Shown one piece after another: positions 1 to 8,889 of a stretch of DNA of 64,000 nucleotides. Positions within the stretch are counted from its first letter, which is position 1, and each line of letters begins with the position of its first letter. A program made the position numbers and the translations under genes. The notes under the pieces are model-generated. The model saw only the letters and a program-made list of their open reading frames with translations, was not told where the DNA came from and made no database searches. Origin of the DNA: Pseudotabrizicola alkalilacus (GTDB lineage Bacteria > Pseudomonadota > Alphaproteobacteria > Rhodobacterales > Rhodobacteraceae); the NCBI RefSeq assembly GCF_003443995.1, contig NZ_QWEY01000011.1:1-64000 (forward strand), read 5' to 3'.

Positions 1-127
1 ATGTTTGGAAAACTCAAGGACTGGAGGCGCATTCACACACGATACGACCGCTGCGCCCACACCTTCATGTCCGCAATCGCCATAGCCGCCATCGTCATCT
101 TCTGGATATGATCAATGAGTCCTGAGC
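1..127 (+). mobile_element. 3' end of an IS5-like insertion sequence (partial)
   Basis: The first 111 bases encode the last 36 residues of a transposase, with key residues FGKLKDWRRIHTRYDRCAH and a hydrophobic tail ending FWI, followed by TGA. This resembles the C-terminus of the second ORF of IS5-family transposases common in Rhodobacteraceae. The element is cut by the window start. The probable right end is just before CTAG at 128-131, which fits the YTAR target duplication known for the IS5 group, but the left copy cannot be seen. Function as a mobile element is established for the family; the exact end is inferred. Confidence 0.6.
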
Positions 128-143
128 CTAGGAAGAATGTTTG

Positions 144-219
144 GTTACCAGCGGGGTAGGCGGTTCACCATCTCATTCGTAATGCGGGGGTGGGGGTTCA
201 AGTCCTTTCGGCGGCACCA
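144..219 (+). pseudogene. tRNA-like 3' remnant ending in CCA
   Basis: Bases 173-184 (TCATTCGTAATG) match the anticodon arm of the tRNA-Thr(CGT) at 2304-2376. They are followed by a T-arm-like segment with TTCAAGT as loop and a 3' acceptor strand CGGCGGC, then ACCA at 216-219. No matching 5' acceptor strand (expected GCCGCCG) lies about 76 bases upstream, so the gene is incomplete. It begins right next to the IS end, which suggests the IS or an integration event removed the 5' half. It lies inverted relative to the intact tRNA-Thr. Could be a diverged tRNA remnant of another kind. Confidence 0.35.
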
Positions 220-258
220 CTTCTCATAAACCAAATCTGCGACGCTCATGCCTAGGCT

Positions 259-1500
259 TTACGGTGCAAAGCCTAGTGGTAACATCGTCAAAGCAATATA
301 TCTCTCTAGGATTAGCAGCAACAAGCTTGTGGTCAGTATGAACAGCGCAGAGATCACTAGCCAGTAGGGTGCAGGATAGATCGAGCGGAATAGATCGAAC
401 CATATGCGTCGTCCAAAAATGCGACCACGGAAGATGAATGAAACGTTCGCCAAAACCACCATTAGCGCCAATGTGGCACCTACGCTGATAAAGTTATCGT
501 TGACCCACTGAGCGAATCTTTCGACCAAAACCGCTTGGTTGGTAGATCCACTGGACGCGGATGGTCTGTATAGCGGAGTGAGAAACGCCAAAACTAATCC
601 AAACAGTGGTACTACTCTGTTAAAAAACGCTGACGTCAGCCGCCCCTTGGATTCTTCCTCGATCTCAGCGCGTGCGAGCCCGGCGTCTATAGATTCCATT
701 GTGGCTTCGCGAAGATACTGAGGGAGTCCACTTGATGCACTATTGTTACTGCAGTGCTTTTCCTCGAAGGCGCGCGCGTAGGCCAGTACACCCTTCGCGT
801 CGATATAGGCTTCCGGGTTCTTGGTTCTCTTTTGCTGAATAACCCAACGGTACAAAGAGTATAATGTTTCTCGCTTCCACGCTCGATCGCTCTCGTCATA
901 AGGAATGACGTCCAAGATAGTGTCGGAAGTAGGCGCATGGTGCTGGTGGACATGGCACACGTCCCGCAAGAAGAATAAAATCTGAGACGCAACATCTTGG
1001 GCTTCTCGATCACTCAATTGGCCTTCGAAGCTGATCTCTGCCTTTCCATTACGGTTAAGGACAACCGCAGATAGCCCGCAGCCTGGCCTATTGCTGAGAT
1101 CGGTGAACTCCTCAGCGACTTTATCGAAAGTTTCGTCAAACTCTTGATCATTTTGGTCGGGCTGTAGAAGTGGCGTTAGTTTCTTCATGGCGGACTTGAA
1201 CTCCCCAGGAGTCAATTCCACGCAGGGGCCGGACAAGGTCTCAAATTCTTCGTTCCGGACTGACTTGCCGAACAGGACGTAAACTGTATATCCCTCACGC
1301 CGCAGCGCTAGGTTTAGGAGATCGCCAAGAAAACCAAACGGAGTATCCGTAGTCCTGCGTTTCTGCGCAACTACTACGTGACGCAATCCATTACCTGCTC
1401 GGGAAACCTTAAATGCTCGCTTTGGCTGGGCTCCTTGCCCGATAATTGCGAACGATAGATTGCCTGTAATCGTAGGCACCCATCCACAAAAGGTTCTCAA
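259..1500 (-). CDS. Unrecognised protein with three C-terminal membrane segments
   Basis: 413 residues; no family recognised. The N-terminal ~290 residues look soluble and mixed, with a His-rich HVHQHHAP stretch near residue 185. Three hydrophobic segments follow in the last ~120 residues (VVPLFGLVLAFLTPLY; VGATLALMVVLANVSFIF; YWLVISALFILTTSLLLLIL), so it is probably an inner-membrane protein with a cytoplasmic N-domain. The annotated start is TTG, two bases after the stop of the upstream gene at 1503-1787; an internal start is possible. The pair looks like an operon. Base composition is clearly lower in GC than the core genes beyond 2.4 kb, fitting acquired DNA. Confidence 0.6.
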   Translation of the reverse strand: MRTFCGWVPTITGNLSFAIIGQGAQPKRAFKVSRAGNGLRHVVVAQKRRTTDTPFGFLGDLLNLALRREGYTVYVLFGKSVRNEEFETLSGPCVELTPGEFKSAMKKLTPLLQPDQNDQEFDETFDKVAEEFTDLSNRPGCGLSAVVLNRNGKAEISFEGQLSDREAQDVASQILFFLRDVCHVHQHHAPTSDTILDVIPYDESDRAWKRETLYSLYRWVIQQKRTKNPEAYIDAKGVLAYARAFEEKHCSNNSASSGLPQYLREATMESIDAGLARAEIEEESKGRLTSAFFNRVVPLFGLVLAFLTPLYRPSASSGSTNQAVLVERFAQWVNDNFISVGATLALMVVLANVSFIFRGRIFGRRIWFDLFRSIYPAPYWLVISALFILTTSLLLLILERYIALTMLPLGFAP

Positions 1501-1502
1501 TT

Positions 1503-1787
1503 TTAGGCAACCATGTTCTTCACATACTCGTCTGACAGCTTTCCTTGACTACGCCAGTGTTTTGTAGCCTTGTCCCAGACCTTCCCCTTGCTCACGCGCG
1601 GGTCGCGCAGTCCGTCCCTGTCTGTCTCTACTTCGCCCTTAAGGACTGCGCTTGCGGATCCTGAGAGGTTCGCGGCCTCCTTCCACCGGTCTCGACCAAT
1701 GTGGAGCACTGTGAAGAGAATACCGAGAGAGACGCTTGCGGCGACAACCAGCAACGCCAACAGTGCAACATCAAATATGACCGACAC
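1503..1787 (-). CDS. Small single-pass membrane protein, unrecognised
   Basis: 94 residues with one N-terminal hydrophobic segment (residues ~5-27, VALLALLVVAASVSLGILFTV) and a charged, soluble remainder ending KNMVA. The start is GTG, supported by AAAGGAG about 7 bases upstream. It directly precedes the 413-residue membrane-protein gene with two bases between stop and the next start, so translation is probably coupled and the two products may act together. No family recognised; function unknown. Confidence 0.6.
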   Translation of the reverse strand: MSVIFDVALLALLVVAASVSLGILFTVLHIGRDRWKEAANLSGSASAVLKGEVETDRDGLRDPRVSKGKVWDKATKHWRSQGKLSDEYVKNMVA

Positions 1788-2303
1788 AGGCAGTTCTCCT
1801 TTTCCCCCAAAGAACTTTCAATAGGTTAGTTTGCAGTGATTCGAAAGTTCGCTGTATTGTCAAGATGTAGGTGCAGTCAAGCGATTTTATCTCAACATGT
1901 TGCTCATTCATCTACATGCTGTGAGCTGCAATGGGCGACAAGTTGCCGACGACGCCTTCATGAAGGCAACGGAAACCCGTTACATGTGGCGAGCACATGG
2001 TTCATGCCTCTGGGTCTTCGCGTTTCAAGCGTGGCTCCATGTCGTGGTCCTCAACTGGTTTCTGGGCCTTGTGCCAGACGACCTCGGCGACATTGTGGCG
2101 ATTGGCATCATAAGCCGCGAAACCTGTGACATCCTTGTAAAATGGCTGCACAGACGCGAAAAATGTAACGAATTTAAGTGGTTTGGAGGCTGCTCGCCAT
2201 CATTACGAATGACGTGGGCTGCGAACCAACCACATTGAAAACTAAGTGTTTTCCAGTTCGGCGTTGCAAGTATGTTGCAAGAGTGACGCAGAATGCGAAC
2301 GCG
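1788..2303. other. Gene-poor, low-GC interval with att-like core
   Basis: About 516 bases with no gene I can support. A 113-codon open frame at 1897-2238 has no ribosome site I can see and no recognisable motif. The interval ends next to tRNA-Thr and holds, at 2200-2212, the 13-base sequence TCATTACGAATGA that recurs exactly in the tRNA anticodon arm. It is best read as remnant DNA of an integrated element. Confidence 0.5.
2200..2212 (-). repeat. 13-bp direct repeat of tRNA-Thr anticodon arm (att-like)
   Basis: TCATTACGAATGA here is identical to 2336-2348 inside the tRNA-Thr gene, in the same orientation, 136 bases apart. Flanks do not match, so the identity is limited to the anticodon stem-loop, the usual crossover site of tyrosine-recombinase elements. 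A third copy (12 of 13 bases) is at 173-184 in the opposite orientation. No integrase gene is in the window. Confidence 0.45.
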
Positions 2304-2376
2304 TGCCCCAAGACGGACTCGAACCGCCGACCTCTTCATTACGAATGAAATACTCTACCAGCTGAGCTACTGCGGC
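2304..2376 (-). tRNA. tRNA-Thr (anticodon CGT)
   Basis: Cloverleaf on the minus strand, 73 bases without encoded CCA: acceptor GCCGCAG, D-arm TAGCTCAGCTGGTAGAGTA, anticodon stem TTTCA / TGAAG with loop TTCGTAA (anticodon CGT, reading ACG Thr), T-loop TTCGAGT. The acceptor stem pairs except for a G-G mismatch at 4:69. The odd acceptor and the missing CCA could mean that the 3' half was replaced by an integrating element. Confidence 0.88.
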
Positions 2377-2473
2377 ACTTTCCTGCCGGATCTACTAGGC
2401 TGCTAGTGATTTCCCCGTCAAGCCCGGTTGCCAAGGCCGGGCTTGAGTTTTTGCAGATCGCGGCTGGCTTGTG

Positions 2474-3931
2474 TCAGTCTGGCCTTGGTTGGGTGGCGAC
2501 TATGTCCGCATCTTCTGCGGTCAACGGCTCCGGGGCGGGATCTGGCGGCGGCGCGGGTTGTCCGACGATCAGCGGCAGCAGCTCCGTCCCCGTTGCGCTT
2601 GGGCCTGAGGTTTCAGGGGGTTCGCGCCAGCTGAGCGTATCAAAGCCACCGCAATTGTCGCAGATCGGGTGCCATTGCGCGTGGATTGCATGACACTTGT
2701 CGCAACACCATTGCGGGCCGCGCGGTGCCGTCAGCGCGCGCGTGAGCCAGCCACGCACGACCGAGTCATCCTCGCCTTCACCCCGCGCTATGGCGGCCAT
2801 GATCGCCAGGGATCGTTGCGTCGGATGGGTGGTGACAATGTCGCCAAGGCTGCGCCGTGCGGCGGGAAAATCCTCAGCCGAGACGTAAAGCTCCGCCTGC
2901 AGCAACCGGGTCTGCTCATGGGCCGGATGCGCATCGGTCAACGCTTTGAACCGTTTGATACGGGCTGTCGGCGTCTCTTCTGGTTCGATCTCGGCAAAGG
3001 CCGCAGCCAGGTCCGGGTGGGGGTGAACGGTCCATGCCTTTTTGAGTACCCGCGTCGCGCCTTTGCGATCCCCCTTGCCGACCAGACTGCGGGCGGCCAT
3101 GGCAGCGGCCGGGATCAGATCGGGTGACAGGCGGTTGGCCTCGATCGCAGCTTCGCGTGCCTCGATGCTGGCGCTGTCGTCGAAGACGGTTTTCGCCTCT
3201 TGCAGCGCCAGAACAGCATCGCGCCGACGGTAAACATCGCGCGGCAATTCCCCGGCCTTCAGCTTGGCACCCAGCGTCAGGCGGGCCCCTTTCCAGTCGG
3301 CATGGTCTGCCTGCAGCCGTAACAGAATATCCTGCGTTTCGGCGTGGCGCGGCTTCATGGCAAAGGCTTTTTCAGCCAACTTCAACGCGGTATCCGTATC
3401 GCCTTCAGCCAGCTTTTGCTTCATCAGCCCGCGCACCCCGACAAAGCGGGTTTTGTCGTCGGCCAGCAGGCGCTTGTAGGCGTCTGCCGCGCGTTTGGTG
3501 TCGCCCGCAGCCTCTGCCGATTGCGCCATCAGCAGGTTGGTCAGGTCTGGCTTGGCCAGATACCGTTCGGCCCGCTGCGCGCGCGCCATGGCGACCTGTC
3601 CCTCACCCGAAGCAAGTGCCAAAAGACCCTCGGTCAGCGCCTGATAGCCTTTGCGTTCGCGATTGCGGTCGAAATAGCGTGAAATCGCGGTCTCGTCGCC
3701 GGTCAGAAACCGCAGCACCGCCACCACAAAACTGACAATCTTGAACAATACCCACAACGATACCACCAGCACCAGGGACAGGATGACCGCCTGCAAGGGG
3801 CCGAGGGTCATCTCCCACCCGGCGACAGCAATGCGGATACCACCGCCGGTGTCCAGCAAGACACCCGCGCCATAGGTCAGCGCAGCGATGAAGAAAACAA
3901 ACAGAATGACTTTCAGCAGGGTCCAGAGCAT
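2474..3931 (-). CDS. HemY-like TPR membrane protein with C-terminal zinc ribbon
   Basis: 485 residues. Two N-terminal membrane segments (about 1-28 and 40-72) are followed by a long alpha-helical TPR-type region (tracts such as ALTEGLLALASGEGQVAMARAQ), matching the HemY N-domain family found beside hem genes in proteobacteria; its role in heme synthesis is poorly defined. After the TPR region, at about residues 400-430, are two cysteine pairs (CCDKC and CDNC with HP before the second), resembling the rubredoxin-like module of LapB/YciM. It follows the mitofilin-like gene by 9 bases, in one leftward operon with hemD. Confidence 0.8.
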   Translation of the reverse strand: MLWTLLKVILFVFFIAALTYGAGVLLDTGGGIRIAVAGWEMTLGPLQAVILSLVLVVSLWVLFKIVSFVVAVLRFLTGDETAISRYFDRNRERKGYQALTEGLLALASGEGQVAMARAQRAERYLAKPDLTNLLMAQSAEAAGDTKRAADAYKRLLADDKTRFVGVRGLMKQKLAEGDTDTALKLAEKAFAMKPRHAETQDILLRLQADHADWKGARLTLGAKLKAGELPRDVYRRRDAVLALQEAKTVFDDSASIEAREAAIEANRLSPDLIPAAAMAARSLVGKGDRKGATRVLKKAWTVHPHPDLAAAFAEIEPEETPTARIKRFKALTDAHPAHEQTRLLQAELYVSAEDFPAARRSLGDIVTTHPTQRSLAIMAAIARGEGEDDSVVRGWLTRALTAPRGPQWCCDKCHAIHAQWHPICDNCGGFDTLSWREPPETSGPSATGTELLPLIVGQPAPPPDPAPEPLTAEDADIVATQPRPD

Positions 3932-3940
3932 TTGTTCTTC

Positions 3941-5236
3941 CTACCCTTCCACTGCGACTGACAAGGCAGACGTCGCTGAAACCGCATCGAGACGCTGACG
4001 GGCCATCGTTGTCCAGCCCGACATTTCGGCCTGACCCCCGGGTGGCAGGCCCTCCAGTTCGGTCAAGGCCTTCGCCAGATCACCGGACCGCAGCGCCGCC
4101 TCGGCGCGGGACAGCACCGCGTCGGGATCGGTGCCTTCACGCGGGGTCAGCGAACGCGCGCCGGTTGTGGCTTGCAGGAAAGAGCCAAGCCTGTCCGACC
4201 AGCCCTCACCCATATCGGCGCGCAACGACGCCTCCAGAGCGGCCCGTGCCGCCGGGGGAAATGCCTCTTCCAGCGCGGCGCGGGTCGGGACACCCAAATC
4301 AGCGAGGCCGACCAAAGCATCAGGAATTTCGACATCAGGAATATCAGCCAGAGCCGCCGCGAACGGCGCTCCGCTATCCATAGCGGCCTGAACGCGGGCC
4401 AATGCAGCGGCGCTGACCGCCTTGCGGGCGGTTTCTTCGGCCTCCGCCCGAAGTGCGCTCGCCTGAGCCTCTGCCTCGGTCAGACGGGCCTGAGTTTCCG
4501 CGGCCAGTGCTTCAAGCCCGGCATTTGCATCGGCACCGCTGGCCTTCATTTCGGCAACCTCGGCACGCAGCGAGTCAAGCTGGGCGACCAGATCGGCGGA
4601 AGGCCCCTCCCCCGGTGCTGACTGTCCTTGCGATTCTATCGCGGAAACCCGGTCTTCCAGCGCGGCCAGCGCTTCGGTCGGGGGCGACAGATCAGGTTCG
4701 GCCGGAGCATCCTGCACCGGCCGCGCCTCCAGCGCTGCGATGCGATCAGCGAGCGTATCATCCGGGGGTGGGGCTGATTCCAGAGTGTTGATCCGGGCGG
4801 CAAGGGCCTGCACTTCGGCCTGCGTGGCCAGAGGCACATCTGAAGTACCCGATCCGGGAAACGGAACAAAGGTCGCAAGCGCATATCCCGCCGCTGCCGC
4901 AACGACACCGCCCAGAACGGTGCCAAAAAACGCGCCGCTGCCACCTTTTTTCTCTGCAATTGGTGTCGCTTTTTTCTCTGCAATTGGTGTCGGCGGGGGC
5001 GGAACAAAATCCGGCTCTGCCTCGGCCTTCTGCTCCACCGGCGCCGGTGCAGCGGGGTCGGCCTCAAAGCGCCGGGGCTCTTCCATGATCACAGGTTCAG
5101 ACATGGCGGCGGGTTCTGTCACCGCTGAGGCAACGGCGTCATTTTCCGCTGCATCAACAGTCTGGGGATCAACCGTGTCGAGGGCTTTGACCACTTCCTC
5201 TTCGGCCGTTGGGGTGGAAGGGGGGCGTTTGGCCAT
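3941..5236 (-). CDS. Mitofilin-like (alphaproteobacterial Mic60-type) membrane protein
   Basis: 431 residues. The acidic, Pro/Ala-rich N-terminus leads into one membrane segment (FFGTVLGGVVAAAAGYALATF, about residues 100-120), then a coiled-coil region rich in Ala, Glu and Leu (residues ~130-280), and a C-terminal helical domain. This is the layout of alphaproteobacterial mitofilin/Mic60 homologues, usually encoded next to hemD and the HemY-like gene as here. The family shapes or anchors inner-membrane structures. Just before the membrane segment, ATPIAEKK is repeated twice because of a perfect 24-bp DNA duplication at 4945-4992. Confidence 0.8.
   Translation of the reverse strand: MAKRPPSTPTAEEEVVKALDTVDPQTVDAAENDAVASAVTEPAAMSEPVIMEEPRRFEADPAAPAPVEQKAEAEPDFVPPPPTPIAEKKATPIAEKKGGSGAFFGTVLGGVVAAAAGYALATFVPFPGSGTSDVPLATQAEVQALAARINTLESAPPPDDTLADRIAALEARPVQDAPAEPDLSPPTEALAALEDRVSAIESQGQSAPGEGPSADLVAQLDSLRAEVAEMKASGADANAGLEALAAETQARLTEAEAQASALRAEAEETARKAVSAAALARVQAAMDSGAPFAAALADIPDVEIPDALVGLADLGVPTRAALEEAFPPAARAALEASLRADMGEGWSDRLGSFLQATTGARSLTPREGTDPDAVLSRAEAALRSGDLAKALTELEGLPPGGQAEMSGWTTMARQRLDAVSATSALSVAVEG
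4945..4992 (-). repeat. Perfect 24-bp tandem duplication in the mitofilin-like gene
   Basis: Two exact adjacent 24-base units (4945-4968 and 4969-4992) each encode an eight-residue TPIAEKK-type unit in the linker before the membrane segment. The duplication is in frame, so it lengthens the linker without breaking the protein, and looks recent because the copies are identical. Confidence 0.85.
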
Positions 5237-5321
5237 GGCGACATTCCTGACTGTGACGTTGGGAGAGGGCGTTCATGCGCGACGCTCTCAAATCAATTCT
5301 AATCCCGCATCTCTTCGGGCA

Positions 5322-6059
5322 TCAAGCAATGAAGATAAAACGATCCAGTGCAAGGAACAGTTCCCCCTGCGTCGGGGCAGCGGCAATTGATATATGTCCA
5401 GGCGGGAAATCGGCAAAGATTGCAGCAACAGCAGGGCTTAACGCTGCAATCCGAAGCCTGCCCGCCATACTGGCGCTATGCGGCAGATCGCGCAGGGCGC
5501 GGCGAAATAGCTCGGCAGTTCGGGGCGAGAACAGTGGGGCCAGAATGCCCCCCCCGCCTGTCAGCACGCTGATTGCCTCAGGCGAAAGGGGTTTTGGCTC
5601 TTGCGCGTAAATAATGGCCTCTTGCGCGTCGACTTCTTCAGCGTTCAACCGTGAGACCAGATCACCCCGCGCCTCACGTCCGCGCAAATGCAGAAACGGC
5701 GCGGCGTCGCGTTGCGCCAGCAACAGCGTGAAAAGGCTTTCCGCATCGCCTGCGGCAGATTGGGCATGAAACCCCAAGGCTGTGGCGACCTCTGCTGTCC
5801 GGTCGCCCACACAAAAGGCACGGTGCGGCAGACTATCGGCCAGTGCCGCCGCCGCCCTTGCGCCCGTCTCGGACGTAAGGACAATCGAAGTGAAAGGCCG
5901 GTCCGGCAGGTCAGGCCGCAAAAAGACCGGCGCAAGCAACGGCGTCAGGACCGGCGCAACCCGTTTTCCATAGCGATCCAGCAACGCACGGGCAAAGCGG
6001 CTTGCCTGTGGCTCGGGCCGGGTAATCAACACGGGAAGGGCGCGGGATTGCGGGACCAT
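5322..6059 (-). CDS. hemD: Uroporphyrinogen-III synthase
   Basis: 245 residues. HemD cyclises hydroxymethylbilane to uroporphyrinogen III in the heme, bacteriochlorophyll and cobalamin pathway. Family signals are the N-terminal [16 protein letters not shown], the [13 protein letters not shown] strand-helix, and the C-terminal [10 protein letters not shown] and [14 protein letters not shown]. The frame stays open upstream to 6566 but that part is antisense to tsaD, so the start is ATG at 6059 (or 6065, two codons longer). It reads away from tsaD, leaving about 40 bases for both promoters. hemC is not adjacent. Confidence 0.85.
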   Translation of the reverse strand: MVPQSRALPVLITRPEPQASRFARALLDRYGKRVAPVLTPLLAPVFLRPDLPDRPFTSIVLTSETGARAAAALADSLPHRAFCVGDRTAEVATALGFHAQSAAGDAESLFTLLLAQRDAAPFLHLRGREARGDLVSRLNAEEVDAQEAIIYAQEPKPLSPEAISVLTGGGGILAPLFSPRTAELFRRALRDLPHSASMAGRLRIAALSPAVAAIFADFPPGHISIAAAPTQGELFLALDRFIFIA

Positions 6060-6104
6060 GCCCATGGTGTTACCTGCGGTTATCCCTTGGTGCAACGGCG
6101 GACC

Positions 6105-7226
6105 ATGCAGACAAGCCCGACCCCCTCTGATCCAAAACGCGCTGTCCTGACGTTTTTGGGCATCGAAAGCAGCTGCGACGATTCTGCGGCTGCGGTGGTG
6201 CGGGCGGGGAACCGGACCGAGATCCTGTCCTCTGTCGTGGAGGGGCAGGTCAGCCTGCATGCCGCCTATGGCGGCGTGGTGCCCGAGATCGCCGCGCGCG
6301 CGCATGCCGAACGACTGGACGCCTGCGTTGAGCGCGCGATGGAGGAAGCCGGGGTCAGCTTTGCCGATCTGGATGGCATCGCCGTGACGGCAGGGCCGGG
6401 GTTGATCGGCGGCGTCCTGTCGGGGGTGATGCTGGCCAAGGGACTGTCGGCGGGCACCGGCTTGCCTTTGGTCGGCGTAAACCATCTGGCGGGCCATGCG
6501 CTGACACCGCGTCTGACAGATGGGTTGGATTTTCCGTATCTGATGCTGCTGGTTTCGGGCGGACATTGCCAGTTTCTGATCGCCGATGGCTCGGAGATGT
6601 TTCGCCGGATCGGCGGCACCATTGACGATGCCCCGGGCGAGGCGTTTGACAAGACCGCAAAGCTGCTTGGCCTGCCGCAGCCGGGCGGGCCGATGGTTGA
6701 GGCAGAGGCGGCATTGGGCGATGCCAAATGCTTCGCCTTTCCGCGCCCGCTGCTGGACCGGCCCGGATGTGACATGTCGTTTTCCGGTCTCAAGACAGCT
6801 TTGCTGCGGACACGTGACGCGGTGATTACGGCCAAAGGCGGTTTGACATTGGCAGACCGCCGCAACCTTTGCGCCGGGTTTCAGGCCGCAATGGTGGCAG
6901 TACTGGAGGAAAAGAGTCGGCGCGCTTTGACCCTGTATCTGGAGAGCGCCCCAACTGCGCCCGCTTTTGCTGTGGCGGGGGGTGTGGCCGCAAATACGGC
7001 CATTCGTGCTGCGTTAGAGACAGTTTGTGACCAGATGTCGGTCAGATTTCTGGCCCCACCGCTGCGGCTTTGTACCGACAACGCGGCGATGATTGCCTTT
7101 GCCGGAATCGAGCGGTTCAGGCTTGGCCATCGCGACGATGCAACTTTGTCAGCCCGTCCACGCTGGCCGCTGGATCAGACCGCCCCGGCGATGATCGGGT
7201 CGGGCAAAAAGGGGGCCAAAGCATGA
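6105..7226 (+). CDS. tsaD: tRNA threonylcarbamoyladenosine synthase subunit TsaD
   Basis: 373 residues. TsaD transfers the threonylcarbamoyl group to A37 of ANN-decoding tRNAs, working with TsaB, TsaE and TsaC. Signature elements are [14 protein letters not shown] at the N-terminus, the metal-binding VNHLAGH, SGGHCQF, and the C-terminal [15 protein letters not shown] at 6105 gives the normal length; the open frame upstream is antisense to hemD. The stop overlaps the gpsA start (ATGA at 7223-7226), so the two are probably co-translated. TsaE is encoded in this window at 17191. Confidence 0.95.
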   Translation: MQTSPTPSDPKRAVLTFLGIESSCDDSAAAVVRAGNRTEILSSVVEGQVSLHAAYGGVVPEIAARAHAERLDACVERAMEEAGVSFADLDGIAVTAGPGLIGGVLSGVMLAKGLSAGTGLPLVGVNHLAGHALTPRLTDGLDFPYLMLLVSGGHCQFLIADGSEMFRRIGGTIDDAPGEAFDKTAKLLGLPQPGGPMVEAEAALGDAKCFAFPRPLLDRPGCDMSFSGLKTALLRTRDAVITAKGGLTLADRRNLCAGFQAAMVAVLEEKSRRALTLYLESAPTAPAFAVAGGVAANTAIRAALETVCDQMSVRFLAPPLRLCTDNAAMIAFAGIERFRLGHRDDATLSARPRWPLDQTAPAMIGSGKKGAKA

Positions 7227-8197
7227 ACGGGGCTGTCGGCATTGTTGGCGCTGGGGCCTTTGGGGCGGCCCTTGCGATTGCTTTGGCGCGGCAGGGCAGA
7301 GATGTGTGGCTCTGGGCGCGCGACGCGGCGGTGGTCGATCACATGCGAACGACCCGCGAAATTCGTCGGTTGTCCGGCGCTGTGCTGCCAGAAAACGTCT
7401 CTGTTACGGCGGATATGTCAGATCTTGGCCTGTGCCCCGCCATCTTGCTTTCGGTGCCGATGCAAGCGCTTGGAGGGTTTTTATCGCTGCATGCTGGCAA
7501 TCTGAAGGACCGGCATTTGGTGGCTTGCTGCAAGGGGATGGACCTTGCCACTCAACGCGGGCCGACTGGCCTGATTGCCAGCGCCTGCCCCAAAGCCACA
7601 CCGATGATCCTGACGGGCCCGAGCTTCGCCGCCGATATCGCACAGGGTCAGGCCACTGCCCTGACGCTGGCCTGCACGGATGAGGCTGCGCTGAAACATG
7701 TGCAGCAAGACCTGTCCGGGCCGATCCTGCGGATTTACCGCAACAGCGATGTAATCGGGGCCGAACTGGGCGGCGCGTTGAAAAATGTGATCGCCATCGC
7801 CGCAGGGATCGTGATGGGCGCAGGTCTGGGGGAAAGCGCGCGGGCGGCGTTGATGACGCGCGGCTTTGCCGAAATGGTCCGCTTTGCCACGCAGCTTGGC
7901 GCACGGCCCGAAACCCTTATGGGCCTGTCCGGCTTTGGCGACCTTGTGCTGACCTGCACCTCGGATCAATCCCGCAATTTCCGGCACGGTCTGGCGCTTG
8001 GGCGCGGCGACAGCCCGGATGCCTCGCTGACCGTCGAAGGCGTGGCCACGGCGCAAGCCATTCTTGCTCAGGCTGCTCATCTTGGTGTGGCCGATCAGAT
8101 CCCAGTGACGGCCATGGTTGCGCGGGTTACAACGGGAAAGACCACCATTCCTGATGCCATCCACGCCCTGATGTCCCGCCCGCTGAAAGAGGAATAG
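7223..8197 (+). CDS. gpsA: NAD(P)H-dependent glycerol-3-phosphate dehydrogenase
   Basis: 324 residues. It reduces dihydroxyacetone phosphate to sn-glycerol 3-phosphate for phospholipid synthesis in the cytoplasm. Seen in order: Rossmann motif [13 protein letters not shown] (residues 5-17), [19 protein letters not shown], the catalytic-lysine helix [17 protein letters not shown] and [14 protein letters not shown]. Length is normal. It starts inside the tsaD stop (ATGA) and is followed after 3 bases by the YciI-like gene, all in one rightward operon. Confidence 0.95.
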   Translation: MNGAVGIVGAGAFGAALAIALARQGRDVWLWARDAAVVDHMRTTREIRRLSGAVLPENVSVTADMSDLGLCPAILLSVPMQALGGFLSLHAGNLKDRHLVACCKGMDLATQRGPTGLIASACPKATPMILTGPSFAADIAQGQATALTLACTDEAALKHVQQDLSGPILRIYRNSDVIGAELGGALKNVIAIAAGIVMGAGLGESARAALMTRGFAEMVRFATQLGARPETLMGLSGFGDLVLTCTSDQSRNFRHGLALGRGDSPDASLTVEGVATAQAILAQAAHLGVADQIPVTAMVARVTTGKTTIPDAIHALMSRPLKEE

Positions 8198-8200
8198 CCC

Positions 8201-8473
8201 ATGCGCGCCGCCCTGATCTGCATCGACAAGCCCGACCACCTGCAAACCCGCATCGACAACCGCGCCGCCCATCTGGAGCATATCCAGTCCAGCGGTATCG
8301 TTGAAATGGCCGGTCCGTTTCTGGATGCTGCGGGCGGGATGATCGGCAGTCTGGTGATCCTGACCGTCGATTCGATGGATCAGGCGCAGGCCTGGGCCGA
8401 GGCCGACCCCTATGCCAAGGCCGGGCTGTTCGAAAGTGTGGCGATCCGCGAGTGGAAAAAGGTCGTGGGATGA
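8201..8473 (+). CDS. YciI-like protein
   Basis: 90 residues, the full length of a YCII domain. It has the family's R-x-H pattern (NRAAHLEHI), GPFLD, and the ADPYAKAGLFESV segment with the conserved Asp-Pro. YciI proteins are small ferredoxin-fold proteins, some with dehalogenase-like chemistry; the substrate here is unknown. It sits 3 bases after gpsA and its stop overlaps the start of the EVE gene. Confidence 0.85.
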   Translation: MRAALICIDKPDHLQTRIDNRAAHLEHIQSSGIVEMAGPFLDAAGGMIGSLVILTVDSMDQAQAWAEADPYAKAGLFESVAIREWKKVVG

Positions 8474-8889
8474 ACTATTGGCTGTTCAAATCCGAACCTG
8501 ACGCCTGGAGCTGGAATCAGCAGGTCGCCCGTGGCGACACCGGCGAAGAATGGACAGGGGTCAGAAATTACCAGGCCCGCAACAACATGCGCAGCATGAA
8601 AGTTGGGGACCGGGGGTTTTTCTATCACTCAAACGTCGGCAAAGAAATTGTCGGCGTGGTCGAAGTGGTTCGCGAAAGCGCCCCGGACAGCACAGCCGAT
8701 GATCCGCGATGGGATTGCGTGGTCATCAAGTCGATTGCGCCGGTCACACGCCCGGTGACGCTGGATGAGTGCAAGGTGACACCCGGATTGGAAAACATGG
8801 CGCTGGTCAAAAGCACTCGCCTATCTGTTCAGCCGGTGACCGAGGCGGAATGGTTGATCGTCTGCAAACTCGCAGGGATCGGCTCCTGA
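8470..8889 (+). CDS. EVE domain protein
   Basis: 139 residues. The opening NYWLFKSEPDAWSW, then W-x-GVRNYQARNNMR and KVGDRGFFYHS, are the hallmarks of EVE (PUA-like) domains, which bind modified bases in RNA or DNA. The start ATG overlaps the upstream stop (ATGA, 8470-8473). It closes the tsaD-gpsA-yciI-EVE operon; a link with RNA modification is tempting because tsaD is a tRNA-modification gene, but that is inference. Confidence 0.9.
   Translation: MNYWLFKSEPDAWSWNQQVARGDTGEEWTGVRNYQARNNMRSMKVGDRGFFYHSNVGKEIVGVVEVVRESAPDSTADDPRWDCVVIKSIAPVTRPVTLDECKVTPGLENMALVKSTRLSVQPVTEAEWLIVCKLAGIGS

Noticed and set aside
1897-2238. 113-codon frame in the accessory patch
   Set aside because: No ribosome site, no motif, and it overlaps the att-like repeat; most likely not coding.
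6060-6566. Upstream extension of the hemD frame
   Set aside because: It is antisense to tsaD and shows no HemD family sequence; hemD begins at 6059 or 6065.
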